Shown here piece by piece: positions 1 to 6,873 of a stretch of DNA of 8,502 nt. The notes beneath the pieces were generated by a model that searched no databases, had not been told where the DNA came from, and saw nothing but the letters and a program-made list of their open reading frames with translations. How positions within the stretch are numbered: position 1 is the stretch's first letter; every line of letters starts with the position of its first letter. The translations under genes were made by a program, and so were the position numbers. The DNA comes from Thermoplasmata archaeon (GTDB lineage: Archaea > Thermoplasmatota > Thermoplasmata > Lutacidiplasmatales > UBA184), in contig JASHYB010000207.1 of NCBI GenBank assembly GCA_030043255.1, positions 1 to 8,502 on the forward strand. Direction: 5' to 3'.

Positions 1-552
1 GTCTTCCTCGGGACCGGCGAGCACCTGGACGAGCTGGAACGGTTCGAGCCGACGCGCTTCGTCTCCCGCCTGCTCGGCATGGGGGACATCCAGACCCTGC
101 TGGAGCGGTTCGAGGAGCTGTCGAACAAGGAGGCGGCCGAGGAGGCCGCGAAGAAGCTGATGAGCGGCCGCTTCACGCTGCGCGACATGCGCACGCAGCT
201 CGAGTCGCTCGGCCAGATGGGACCGTTCTCCAAGCTCGTCTCGATGTTCCCGACGCTCGGTCCGACGAAGCTGGACGACAAGCAGCTGGACGAATCGCAG
301 CGCCGGCTCCTGCGGTTCCGCGCGATCCTCGACTCGATGACGCCGGAGGAGCTCGAGGACGCCGCGCTGATCAAGGCGGAACGGATCCACCGGATCGCCC
401 GCGGCAGCGGCCAGCGCAGCCAGGAGGTCCGGACCCTGCTCAAGCAGTACGAGGCGACCCGCAAGGCGGCCCACGGGCTGGTCTCCAACCGCCGGCTGCG
501 GCGGCAGCTCGAGAAGCAGTTCTCCGGCGGCATGCCCGGGCCCGCGGAGTGA
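1..552 (+). CDS. srp54: Signal recognition particle protein SRP54, C-terminal part (5' end outside window)
   Basis: SRP54 is the GTPase of the signal recognition particle. It binds signal sequences and transmembrane segments on ribosomes together with 7S RNA and docks with FtsY at the membrane. The window opens inside the gene: the first residues (VFLGTGEHLDELERF) match the end of the G domain, so frame 1 is open from base 1 and the ATG at 79 is internal (GMGDI, start of the M domain). 183 residues are visible. The M domain is complete: the RFTL helix near fragment residue 57, a Met/Phe-rich finger loop (QMGPFSKLVSMFP), SMTPEEL at about 112-118 and the RNA-binding RIARGSG at 131-137 (bases 391-411), then QEVRTLLKQYE. 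The tail after that is short and basic and ends GGMPGPAE. The next gene starts 12 nt after the stop, suggesting one transcript. Family assignment is secure. Confidence 0.96.
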   Translation, partial: VFLGTGEHLDELERFEPTRFVSRLLGMGDIQTLLERFEELSNKEAAEEAAKKLMSGRFTLRDMRTQLESLGQMGPFSKLVSMFPTLGPTKLDDKQLDESQRRLLRFRAILDSMTPEELEDAALIKAERIHRIARGSGQRSQEVRTLLKQYEATRKAAHGLVSNRRLRRQLEKQFSGGMPGPAE

Positions 553-564
553 TCGGACGGCAGG

Positions 565-1101
565 ATGGGCCCGCTCGCGGTCGTCCAAGCCGTCGCCGGC
601 GGGCTGCTCCTGTTCTTTCTGCCGGGGTTCACGATCGCCAAGGCGCTGTTCCCGGAACGGCGGGTGCGGGGTCCGCAGGCGGTCGGCTGGGCGCTCGAGC
701 TGGTCGCGATCGCCTTCGTGCTCAGCGTCGTCCTGACGGTGGTCGTCGGTTACCTCCTGCTCGTCGGAGCGCCGGGGGGCTTCAGCGCGACCTGGGGGAA
801 CCCGCTGCTGGAGACGGGACTGGCGGCGATCGCGCTGGTAGCGTTCGTCGCGGGCTGGCTGCAGGGCGCCTACGCCCGCGAGCCGCGCCGGCCGGCCCGG
901 CCGGTGGCCCAGGAAGAGGGACCCTGGGAGCTCGACGAGCGCCTGGACCGGCTGCAGCGGGAGCGACGACGGCTGGAGCGCGAGCTGCGCCGCGCCGGCA
1001 CGGGCGAGGCAGCGGCGACCGGGCTGCGGGAGCGGATCGCGGGGATCGTCGACGAGGAGCGGACACTGCGGCGGCGCCGGGAGGCCGAGTATGACCTCTA
1101 A
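565..1101 (+). CDS. Small membrane protein with three predicted helices and a charged coiled-coil tail, DUF1616-like N-terminus
   Basis: Function unknown. The 178-residue product has three hydrophobic segments at about 5-27, 43-67 and 81-103. A cytoplasmic-type tail follows, very rich in Arg and Glu, whose residues 121-145 and 153-176 look like two short amphipathic helices or a coiled coil. The N-terminal pattern (LLLFFLPGFTIAKALFP, then a helix with FVLSVVLTVVVGYLLL) resembles the start of archaeal DUF1616 membrane proteins, recalled from memory; those are usually longer. The ATG at 565 is chosen because translation from there gives a clean membrane protein in the expected codon bias. The Shine-Dalgarno match is weak, with GGAG at 546-549 lying 15 nt upstream. 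It sits 12 nt after srp54, and its end overlaps pth2 by 11 nt, so it is probably co-translated with both. The tail is a plausible docking surface for ribosomes or other cytosolic partners, but that is inference. It is not the Oxa1/DUF106 layout, where the coiled coil lies between helices 1 and 2. Confidence 0.85.
   Translation: MGPLAVVQAVAGGLLLFFLPGFTIAKALFPERRVRGPQAVGWALELVAIAFVLSVVLTVVVGYLLLVGAPGGFSATWGNPLLETGLAAIALVAFVAGWLQGAYAREPRRPARPVAQEEGPWELDERLDRLQRERRRLERELRRAGTGEAAATGLRERIAGIVDEERTLRRRREAEYDL
1079..1084 (+). promoter_or_regulatory. Ribosome binding site of pth2 inside the preceding gene
   Basis: GGGAGG lies 6 nt before the ATG at 1091 and matches the archaeal anti-Shine-Dalgarno sequence well. 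It fixes the pth2 start even though that start lies 11 nt inside the upstream reading frame, and it suggests translational coupling of the two genes. Confidence 0.7.
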
Positions 1102-1474
1102 CCGAGGCGGCGCGCCCGCCTCCGATCACAAGCTGGTGGTCGTCGTCCGCGGCGAGCTGCGCCTGACCGCCGGCAAGGCGGCGGTCCAGGTCGCCCACGC
1201 CGCCGTGCTGCTCGCCCGTCGCGCGGAGTCGCAGGACCGCCGGGAGTTCGAGGCCTGGTGGGCCGGTGGCCAGCGCAAGGTCGCGCTCGAGGTCGCGACG
1301 CTCGCCGACCTCGAGGAGCTGGAGCGACGCGCCCGGGCGGAGGGGATCCCGACGACCTGGGTGGAGGACGCCGGGTTCACCGAGGTCCCGCCCGGGACCC
1401 GGACCTGTCTGGGTCTCGGTCCGGCGCCGGACCGCCGGCTCGACCCGATCACCGGCAAGCTCGCGCTGCTGTAG
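1091..1474 (+). CDS. pth2: Peptidyl-tRNA hydrolase, archaeal/eukaryotic type (Pth2)
   Basis: Pth2 cleaves the ester bond of peptidyl-tRNAs that fall off the ribosome, freeing tRNA and peptide in the cytosol. The 127-residue product has the family motifs in order: KLVVVVR strand at 14-20; GKAAVQVAHAA at 28-38, with the conserved Lys29 and His36; W57 with GGQRKVAL at 59-66; and GIPTTWVEDAGFTEVPPGTRTCLGLGP at about 85-111, holding the conserved Asp93 and Thr97. The C-terminus DPITGKLALL is the classic Pth2 ending. Length is near the usual ~115-120 residues, with about a dozen extra flexible residues at the N-terminus. The ATG at 1091 overlaps the previous stop by 11 nt and has a strong GGGAGG site 6 nt upstream; the next in-frame starts would cut into the first strand. 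It is the last gene of the plus-strand cluster and is followed by a hairpin. Pth2, rather than bacterial Pth, supports an archaeal source. Confidence 0.95.
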   Translation: MTSNRGGAPASDHKLVVVVRGELRLTAGKAAVQVAHAAVLLARRAESQDRREFEAWWAGGQRKVALEVATLADLEELERRARAEGIPTTWVEDAGFTEVPPGTRTCLGLGPAPDRRLDPITGKLALL

Positions 1475-1497
1475 AAAGCTGGGGAACGGGTTGGGCG

Positions 1498-1515
1498 GGG
1501 ACCCTACGGGGTCCC
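1498..1515 (+). terminator. GC-rich hairpin with UACG tetraloop in the convergent gap
   Basis: GGGACCC (1498-1504) pairs perfectly with GGGTCCC (1509-1515) around the loop TACG. In the plus-strand transcript this is C(UACG)G, a member of the ultra-stable C(UNCG)G tetraloop class. It sits 23 nt after the pth2 stop and 15 nt before the end of the converging binding-protein gene. No run of T follows on either strand, so it is not a textbook intrinsic or archaeal oligo-T terminator. It may stabilise 3' ends or aid termination; the role is inferred. Confidence 0.5.
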
Positions 1516-1530
1516 GACCGGCTCGCCGAT

Positions 1531-4500
1531 CTAGGACGACGGCGGGCTCCCTCCGCCCGAGGGCGGGGTCCCGCCTGGGCCGGAGCCCCCGCTCCCTCCC
1601 GGGCCCTTCGCGGAGGTGTCCGTCCAGGACTCGGGCGGCGAGGTGGTCGGCTTACGTCCGCGGCCCCGCGCGGCCAGCGCGAAGCCGACGATCACCAGCA
1701 CGGCCAGCACCGCGATCACGACGTAGGCGAGCGTGCTCAGGTACGTCCAGGCCGGCGAGCTCGACGTCGAGCTCTTCGCGAACGCGACCGCCAGCGTGGC
1801 GCCCGCGCCCGAGACGAGGACCGCCCCCGCCGCCGGGGTGGCGGCGTAGCCGGACGGCGCGACGATCGCGAAGGTCCAGCTGCCGTTCTCCACCGAGAAC
1901 GACATCGACGTACCCGTGGTCGTCTCGTTGATCCCGCCGAAGTAGACGGTCCAGCTCGAGCCGCTGGGCAGCGAGCTGGTCGTGAACGTCACCGTGTAGG
2001 TGGGCGGCGCCGGCTGGATCAGGATGCCGACGTGCGCGCTCGAGTTGTTGACGACGACCGTCCCGGAGGCCGGGATGGTGATGTACGCCGTGATCGGCGA
2101 GACCGGCGGCGTGGCGACCCAGGGGTACGTCCCGTTCGCGAGGCTGAAGTTCAGCTCCGTGCCGCGGGAGCTCACCGTCAGGTTCGCGATGGTGATGTTC
2201 CAGACCAGGTTGTGGTCGGCGGGCATCCCGGACTGCGAGAACGTCAGCGGGAACGTCCCGGCCGCCGGCGCGAACGTCAGGGTGACGTTGACGTCGGCGC
2301 CGAAGACGGTCACGACCGCGGTCGTGGTCGGCGCGACGTAGCCGGTCGGCAGGCCGAACGTCACCGGGAAGGTGCCGTTCTGCTCGTAGAAGACCGTCGA
2401 GTTCGTCGTGGTCGACTGCGTGTAGGCGAAGTCGACGGAGCCGAGCGTGACGTTCCACTTCGCCCCGACCGGTAAGCCGAGTCCGGTGAAGTTGATGGCG
2501 TAGGTCGGCACGATCCCGACGTAGGCCAGGGGGACCGACTTCGCCGAGGTGCCGAGCGCCACGGTACCGCCCAGCGGGGTCGCGTAGCCGGCGACCCATT
2601 GCGGGGCGTAGCTGTAGGACGCTGACGCCGGTAGCGAGAAGGCGATCGTCGCGCTCGAGGAGGCCAGCGAGCCGTAGCCGCCGACCACCACTCGCCAGCT
2701 GGTGTTCGTGACGAGACCGGACTCGACGAAGGAGAGCGTCGCGGGGGTGCTCGAGAAGGCGGTGAACGTCACCGCGACGGTGGCCGCGGCGCCGTTGACC
2801 GTCAGCGTCCCGTCCGAAGGGGCGGCCGTGTAGCCGGTCTGGTAGGTCACCGAGTAGTTGTAGGTCCCGTTCGGCAGCGACGGGAAGGTGATCGTCGCGC
2901 TGGTGCTGGAGTTGGTCGTCTGGCCGACGGTCGCCGTCCAGTTGGTCCCGACCGGCAGCCCGGTCTCGGTGACGGTCACCGGGTAGACCTTGCTGCTGTA
3001 CTGCCAGAACGCCCAGAGCTGGTCGCCGCCCCCGCCGATCATCGGGTTGGTGTTGATCGTTGCCGGGTTGATCCACGAGCCGTAGTCCTCGAAGCCCACG
3101 CCCTGGTTCGAGTACATGTACAGCGCGAGCTCGTTGGCGATGTGCTCGATCAGGTTGTAGTCGAGGATCCGCTGGGTGACGTTCGTGAGCGGGCCGGCGA
3201 CGTTGATCCAGTTGGACATCGTCGTGAAGGCGAAGCCCTGGCAGGCCTGCGGGACCTGGCCGACGTTCGCCCAGTAGACCAGCTCCGCGAAGCTGGTCAG
3301 GTCGGTCGTGTGACCGGCGCACGCCGGCGCCGAATCGTTCATGTTCGCCGGGAGGGTCAGCTGCTGCTCGACCGCGTCCGGCACCGTGTAGGTCCCCGCG
3401 GGCCCGAACATCGTCGGGATGTTGTCGGTCGGGTCCGGGTAGTCCGGGGCCCAGCCGTACGGGTAGTCCGGCATGTTCCCCTGGCCGGGCGGCAGGCCCA
3501 CGGAGACCGCTTCCGTCGTCGGCTCGATGTCGAGCAGGTACGGCTGCAGGTCGCCGCCAGATAGGGTCTTGATGCTCGCGATCCACAGGTTCGCCTGGTC
3601 GTCGTACACCGAGAAGCCGGTCAGGCTGATGATCGGGAACTTGCACGGCTTGCTCGACGTGCAGGCCGCCGCCGCGGGGTCGTACCACTCCGAACCCTTG
3701 GTGGTCGCCTGCGCCCACCACCAGGCGACGTTGCCGACCGTGGACGAGTCCGCGGTCGGGTTGCCGGACGGCCAGCTGATGTTCTGCGGATAGTAACCGT
3801 CCGGGTTGCTGGTGTTGGCGCCCATCCCGATCGGGATCACGCCGCCGTACGCCTCCCCCGTGACGATGCCGTCCGAGGTGTAGATCGAGCTGATCAGGGT
3901 CGTGTAGGGCATCGCGTTGACCATGAACTCGCGGACCGCGAGGTTGCTGAACCAGTTCCCCGGCACGTTGAGCAGGCCGGTGGAGTCGATCTCGGCCTCC
4001 GCGCTGACGCTGAAGTTCAGCTCGAACGGGCTGAAGAAGAACGAGAGGGTCGGGATGTTGGTCGTGAGCCCGTACTTGCCGGAAGCGACCAGGCTGTTCA
4101 GGGTACCGAAGTCCGCCGGGAAGACGTCGGCAGAGTCGGCGTACCCGCCGGCCATCTGCTGCAACCCCTCGGTGTCGCCGGTGCTCCAGTAGACATCGAC
4201 CGTGCCCTGATAGTCGCCGGGAGCGGGCAGGCAGCCCGGCTGGCCGGCGCAGCCTTCCGGCGCCTTGTACGCCGGGTTCGCCTTGAGGAAGTAGCCTTCG
4301 GAGGGGTTGACCTCGGTCGCGTAGTACGGACCGGAGCCGTAGAGCGACCACTGGACCGCCGGCTGCGCGCTCGGGTAGCTGTTGCCGCCGGCCTCCTCGT
4401 AGGCGTCCCAGCCCGTCGGACTGAGGCTCGCCAGGTACCGGGTGTAGGAGCTCTGGCTGGTGCTCGTCGCCCCGTACGGGAGCGTGCAGGAGCCGTCGCC

Positions 4501-5451
4501 GTGCGCCGCGGTGGTGCCGTTGAAGCCGGGCACGCCGGCCCCGACCGCCGTGAACTTGCCGCACGGGACGATCGCGCCGCCCATCGGGTCGGCGACCAGC
4601 TGCAGGAAGTCCGGCCACGGGATGCCCGACGGGCCGACGTTGAAGGTGACGCACCCGTTCGTCTTGATCGACGGGTCGGTCGGCGCCGGGCAGTAGGCGC
4701 TGTCGTTGACGAGGATGGCGCTCATGATGTGGACGGGGGTGTTGTTGTAGGGATAGTGGATGCCACCGTCCCAGGTGGCGCTGCCGTTCGGCAGGAGCGC
4801 CTGGGTCTGGATCCACCCCGGATAGGCCTCACGGAACGGGAGCAGGGAGAAGGCCATCGTCCGGGCGAAGGAGAACACGACGTCCGACGGGTAGACCGGC
4901 CAGCTCGCGCTGGTGTTCGGGTCGTAGAAGCGGGCGTTCGCGTCGATCTCGAAGGTGTAGTACTGGGTCTGGGTAGGATAGGTGGAGTTGGCGAAGGCGA
5001 GGCTCTCGCCGAACTGGGTCGTGCACTCCGCCGAGCCCGGCACGCAGGTGGCCAGCTGCGGGACGAAGTTGGAGGGGGTGCCCCCCGTGCTCGAGCCGTT
5101 GTACGCCACCAGCGTCTCGTAGACGTTCCAGATCGGCTCGGCGTTCACCGTGTTGTAGGCCGAGGCGGGGTCCATCGTGGTCCCGCCGCCGGCGTCCTCG
5201 TAGATCGCGAGGGTGCCGGGGTGCGGTCCGGCCCCGTCCGGGCTGACCGCGGCGGAGACCGTGGCCGGGACGGCCGCGGCCGACGAGGGCGTTGACGCCA
5301 GGGCCTCGGAGAGCTCGGCGGCAGCCGCGAGCTGCGGCGTCGCCTCCTGGGCCCCCGCGGCTTGGACCCCCGCGACCACGCTGAGCGACATGCCGACGAT
5401 CACGGCGACCGACGCTACGACGACCATCCACTTCGCACGCTGTGCTGCCAT
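1531..5451 (-). CDS. Membrane-anchored ABC transporter substrate-binding protein (SBP_bac_5, peptide/nickel type) with five C-terminal extracellular repeats
   Basis: Predicted external solute receptor of the ABC importer whose permeases are encoded divergently; oligopeptide is the family default but the ligand cannot be read from sequence. It has 1306 residues from the ATG, about twice the usual size. Layout: basic N-terminus and hydrophobic signal segment (~9-33), with no lipobox Cys; an Ala/Ser/Pro-rich linker (~35-78); the binding domain from GTLAIYED at 79 to about 815, with PSDVVFSF near 188-195, GSGPYYATEV at 372 and the hallmark GWAPDYPDP at 666-674; five repeats starting at 823, 904, 984, 1067 and 1152; a transmembrane helix at ~1240-1261; then RGRGRK and a Gly/Pro/Ser-rich tail. 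There are twelve Cys, all in the binding domain, and more than twenty N-x-S/T sites, as expected of an archaeal surface glycoprotein. The ATG at 5451 is preferred over the GTG at 5460, because that GTG belongs to a GAAGTG site 6 nt before the ATG. Fold certain, substrate unknown. Confidence 0.93.
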   Translation of the reverse strand: MAAQRAKWMVVVASVAVIVGMSLSVVAGVQAAGAQEATPQLAAAAELSEALASTPSSAAAVPATVSAAVSPDGAGPHPGTLAIYEDAGGGTTMDPASAYNTVNAEPIWNVYETLVAYNGSSTGGTPSNFVPQLATCVPGSAECTTQFGESLAFANSTYPTQTQYYTFEIDANARFYDPNTSASWPVYPSDVVFSFARTMAFSLLPFREAYPGWIQTQALLPNGSATWDGGIHYPYNNTPVHIMSAILVNDSAYCPAPTDPSIKTNGCVTFNVGPSGIPWPDFLQLVADPMGGAIVPCGKFTAVGAGVPGFNGTTAAHGDGSCTLPYGATSTSQSSYTRYLASLSPTGWDAYEEAGGNSYPSAQPAVQWSLYGSGPYYATEVNPSEGYFLKANPAYKAPEGCAGQPGCLPAPGDYQGTVDVYWSTGDTEGLQQMAGGYADSADVFPADFGTLNSLVASGKYGLTTNIPTLSFFFSPFELNFSVSAEAEIDSTGLLNVPGNWFSNLAVREFMVNAMPYTTLISSIYTSDGIVTGEAYGGVIPIGMGANTSNPDGYYPQNISWPSGNPTADSSTVGNVAWWWAQATTKGSEWYDPAAAACTSSKPCKFPIISLTGFSVYDDQANLWIASIKTLSGGDLQPYLLDIEPTTEAVSVGLPPGQGNMPDYPYGWAPDYPDPTDNIPTMFGPAGTYTVPDAVEQQLTLPANMNDSAPACAGHTTDLTSFAELVYWANVGQVPQACQGFAFTTMSNWINVAGPLTNVTQRILDYNLIEHIANELALYMYSNQGVGFEDYGSWINPATINTNPMIGGGGDQLWAFWQYSSKVYPVTVTETGLPVGTNWTATVGQTTNSSTSATITFPSLPNGTYNYSVTYQTGYTAAPSDGTLTVNGAAATVAVTFTAFSSTPATLSFVESGLVTNTSWRVVVGGYGSLASSSATIAFSLPASASYSYAPQWVAGYATPLGGTVALGTSAKSVPLAYVGIVPTYAINFTGLGLPVGAKWNVTLGSVDFAYTQSTTTNSTVFYEQNGTFPVTFGLPTGYVAPTTTAVVTVFGADVNVTLTFAPAAGTFPLTFSQSGMPADHNLVWNITIANLTVSSRGTELNFSLANGTYPWVATPPVSPITAYITIPASGTVVVNNSSAHVGILIQPAPPTYTVTFTTSSLPSGSSWTVYFGGINETTTGTSMSFSVENGSWTFAIVAPSGYAATPAAGAVLVSGAGATLAVAFAKSSTSSSPAWTYLSTLAYVVIAVLAVLVIVGFALAARGRGRKPTTSPPESWTDTSAKGPGGSGGSGPGGTPPSGGGSPPSS
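1777..2985 (-). repeat. Five tandem ~80-85-residue extracellular repeats within the binding-protein gene
   Basis: Protein-level repeats begin at residues 823 (YPVTVTETGLPVG), 904 (ATLSFVESGL), 984 (YAINFTGLGLPVG), 1067 (FPLTFSQSGMP) and 1152 (YTVTFTTSSLPSG), with spacings of 81, 80, 83 and 85. Each unit opens with a strand, a G-L/M-P turn and a W, then has a middle strand (ITFP or similar), an N-G-T/S-Y/F/W segment and a closing strand such as VAVTFTAF. The strand-rich pattern predicts small beta-sandwich domains. Sequences have diverged so far that no DNA-level repeat is seen, indicating an old array. The likely role is a stalk lifting the binding domain above the membrane, through an S-layer or glycocalyx; this is inference. 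Confidence 0.85.
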
Positions 5452-5457
5452 CGGAAA

Positions 5458-5463
5458 CACTTC
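5458..5463 (-). promoter_or_regulatory. Ribosome binding site deciding the start of the binding-protein gene
   Basis: Read on the minus strand this is GAAGTG, one mismatch from GAGGTG, placed 6 nt before the ATG at 5451. The possible upstream GTG start at 5460 falls inside this site and has no comparable site of its own, so the ATG is the better start. Confidence 0.5.
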
Positions 5464-5490
5464 GAGGCCGGGCGGTCCCCCGTCTCGCTC

Positions 5491-5497
5491 TATAGAT
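5491..5497 (-). promoter_or_regulatory. Probable TATA box for the binding-protein gene
   Basis: The minus strand reads ATCTATA, an AT island in very GC-rich sequence. A start of transcription about 25 nt downstream would fall near 5469, giving a leader of roughly 17 nt that just includes the GAAGTG ribosome site. A second AT-rich element (CATATAC on the minus strand, about 5511-5517) is an alternative that would give a longer leader. Placement is by pattern only. Confidence 0.5.
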
Positions 5498-5517
5498 TGC
5501 GTCGTACTCCGTATATG

Positions 5518-5525
5518 GACTAGTC
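5518..5525. promoter_or_regulatory. Palindrome GACTAGTC in the divergent promoter region, possible operator
   Basis: A perfect 8-bp palindrome lies just upstream of the minus-strand TATA boxes and about 95 bp from the plus-strand TATA box. It overlaps a wider inverted pair GGACT (5517-5521) and AGTCC (5533-5537) that encloses a second palindrome, GTCGAC (5527-5532). Such dyads between divergent genes are common regulator sites, but no regulator is encoded in the window and an 8-bp palindrome can arise by chance. Confidence 0.3.
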
Positions 5526-5619
5526 GGTCGACAGTCCTTCCGGGCTCGCGGCCCGCGGGGCCGTGGACCCCCGCCGGGACCGCCGCACCGTGACGGCTCG
5601 CCGCGCGTGTTCGGGCGGA

Positions 5620-5626
5620 TTTATAG
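5620..5626 (+). promoter_or_regulatory. Archaeal TATA box for the permease operon
   Basis: TTTATAG, close to the canonical archaeal TTTATA element, is preceded by a purine-rich GCGGA that could serve as part of a BRE. Transcription would start about 25 nt downstream, near 5648, giving a leader of roughly 13 nt before the ATG at 5661. The box lies inside any reading frame begun at the GTG at 5607, which argues against that longer start for dppB. Confidence 0.65.
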
Positions 5627-5660
5627 ACGTGGCCCCCTAGTTTCCTCGGGAGCCGGGCCG

Positions 5661-6872
5661 ATGCAGATGTGGGTCTACGTCGTGCGTCGCCTCGTCCTGC
5701 TGGCGCCCGTCCTCATCGGCGTGATGACGATCACCTTCGTCGTCCTCAACGCCCTGCCGGTCCCCCAGCGCCTTGCCGAGGCGTTCGGCGCGCCGCCGCC
5801 GAACAACCCCGGGGAGTACGCCCCGACGATCCCCTGCGTGAACGACACCGCCAAGCAGTGCCCGAACCCGGTCTACGTACGGGACGTCGCCCGGCTCGGC
5901 CTGGACAAACCGGTGCCGTACCAGTGGGGGGTCTACGCGGTGCGCATCTTCACGTTCCAGTGGGGCTCGGTCGGCCTGGGGAGCACCGTCGGCGAGGAGT
6001 TCGGCGCGACCGCGGGTAAGCCGGTGACGGAGGTCCTCGGCTGGTTCCTGCCCTACACGCTCGAGCTCGCGGGGCTCTCGCTGGTGATCATCGTCGCCGT
6101 CTCGCTGCCGCTCGGCAATCTTGCCGCGGTCAACCGCAACCGGCCGGTCGACCAGGCGGCCCGCGTGATGTCGTTCTCCGGCTTCGCCTTCCCGGCGTTC
6201 CTGCTGAGCAGTTTCGTGCTCATGGGGGCGGTGATCGCGGTCGGGGTCAGCACCCACTACTTCGCCCGTACGCCCTGGTGTCCGACCGGTGAAGTGACCT
6301 ACAGCGAGTTCCACGGCTCCTGGCCGCAGTGCGTGCTGCCGCCGACGAACCCATCGTGGCTCGTCGGGGGGTTCATCAGCCACCCGACCGGCTTTCCGAC
6401 CGTGGACGCGGTGATCCACCACCAGTACTGGCTGGCGCTGGACACCGTCCTCCGGATGATCCTGCCCGCGCTCATCATCGCCTTCGGGTCGATCGCGGTG
6501 CTGCTGCGCTTCGTGCGCAACAGCATGCTGGAGGTGATGAACCTCGATTTCGTCCGTACCGCGCGCGCCGGCGGGGTACCGGAATCGGTGGTGGTGAAAC
6601 GCCACGCCGGTCGTAACTCGCTGAACGCGACCGTGACCGTGCTCGGGCTCACGTTCGCCTTCTTCATCTCCGGCTTCCCTGTGATCGAGTACGTCTTCGG
6701 CCTGAACGGCATCGGCTACCTGCTCGCGCTGTCGGTCGTCAACTCGAAGGGACAGATCGACTTCGGGATCGTCTTCGGCTCCACCCTGCTGTTCACCTAC
6801 ATCGTCGTCGGCGCGAACCTGATCGTCGACGTCCTGTACGCCTACCTGGACCCGAGGGTCCGGCTGAGCTAG
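5661..6872 (+). CDS. dppB: ABC transporter permease, DppB/OppB family
   Basis: One of two channel-forming subunits of a peptide/nickel-type ABC importer in the cytoplasmic membrane. The 403-residue product has about six helices: ~9-31, 132-152, 176-196, 264-284, 323-343 and 369-393. The N-terminus (YVVRRLVLLAPVLIGVMTITFVVL) and C-terminus (DVLYAYLDPRVRLS) are typical of the family. The ATPase-coupling EAA loop lies between helices 4 and 5, with LDFVRTARAGG near 294-304 and the RNSLN segment after it. It is about 60 residues longer than E. coli DppB; part of the excess is the third-to-fourth helix loop (~197-263), predicted outside the cell. Cys59/67 and Cys207/224 fall in external loops and could form disulfides. 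The ATG at 5661 follows the TATA box and a GGGA about 9 nt upstream; the in-frame GTG at 5607 is upstream of the promoter. dppC follows after 13 nt. Substrate not predictable. Confidence 0.94.
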   Translation: MQMWVYVVRRLVLLAPVLIGVMTITFVVLNALPVPQRLAEAFGAPPPNNPGEYAPTIPCVNDTAKQCPNPVYVRDVARLGLDKPVPYQWGVYAVRIFTFQWGSVGLGSTVGEEFGATAGKPVTEVLGWFLPYTLELAGLSLVIIVAVSLPLGNLAAVNRNRPVDQAARVMSFSGFAFPAFLLSSFVLMGAVIAVGVSTHYFARTPWCPTGEVTYSEFHGSWPQCVLPPTNPSWLVGGFISHPTGFPTVDAVIHHQYWLALDTVLRMILPALIIAFGSIAVLLRFVRNSMLEVMNLDFVRTARAGGVPESVVVKRHAGRNSLNATVTVLGLTFAFFISGFPVIEYVFGLNGIGYLLALSVVNSKGQIDFGIVFGSTLLFTYIVVGANLIVDVLYAYLDPRVRLS

Positions 6873-6873
6873 C

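Noticed and set aside
79..552. Separate 157-residue gene starting at ATG 79
   Set aside because: The frame is open to base 1 and the upstream residues match the end of the SRP54 G domain, so this ATG is internal.
1258..2475. Long plus-strand open frame opposite the 3' part of the binding-protein gene
   Set aside because: Its translation is Arg/Gly-rich low complexity without domains, and it overlaps both pth2 and the well-supported minus-strand gene; it reflects high GC content.
1777..2985. Possible CRISPR-like or DNA-level tandem repeat
   Set aside because: The periodicity is only at the protein level; nucleotide sequences of the units are clearly diverged and there is no repeat-spacer structure.
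1652..4816. 1054-residue minus-strand frame inside the binding-protein gene in another phase
   Set aside because: Arg/Pro/Gly-biased sequence typical of a frame-shifted reading of GC-rich DNA; the 1306-residue frame has recognised domains throughout.
5549..5563. Hairpin CGGCCC-GCG-GGGCCG in the divergent intergenic region
   Set aside because: Six GC-only base pairs in a very GC-rich stretch are expected by chance; it lies upstream of the plus-strand TATA box and would probably not be in that transcript.
5607..5660. Upstream GTG start adding 18 residues to dppB
   Set aside because: It lies before the TTTATAG promoter element, and the extra residues do not fit the family N-terminus; the ATG at 5661 gives the canonical start.
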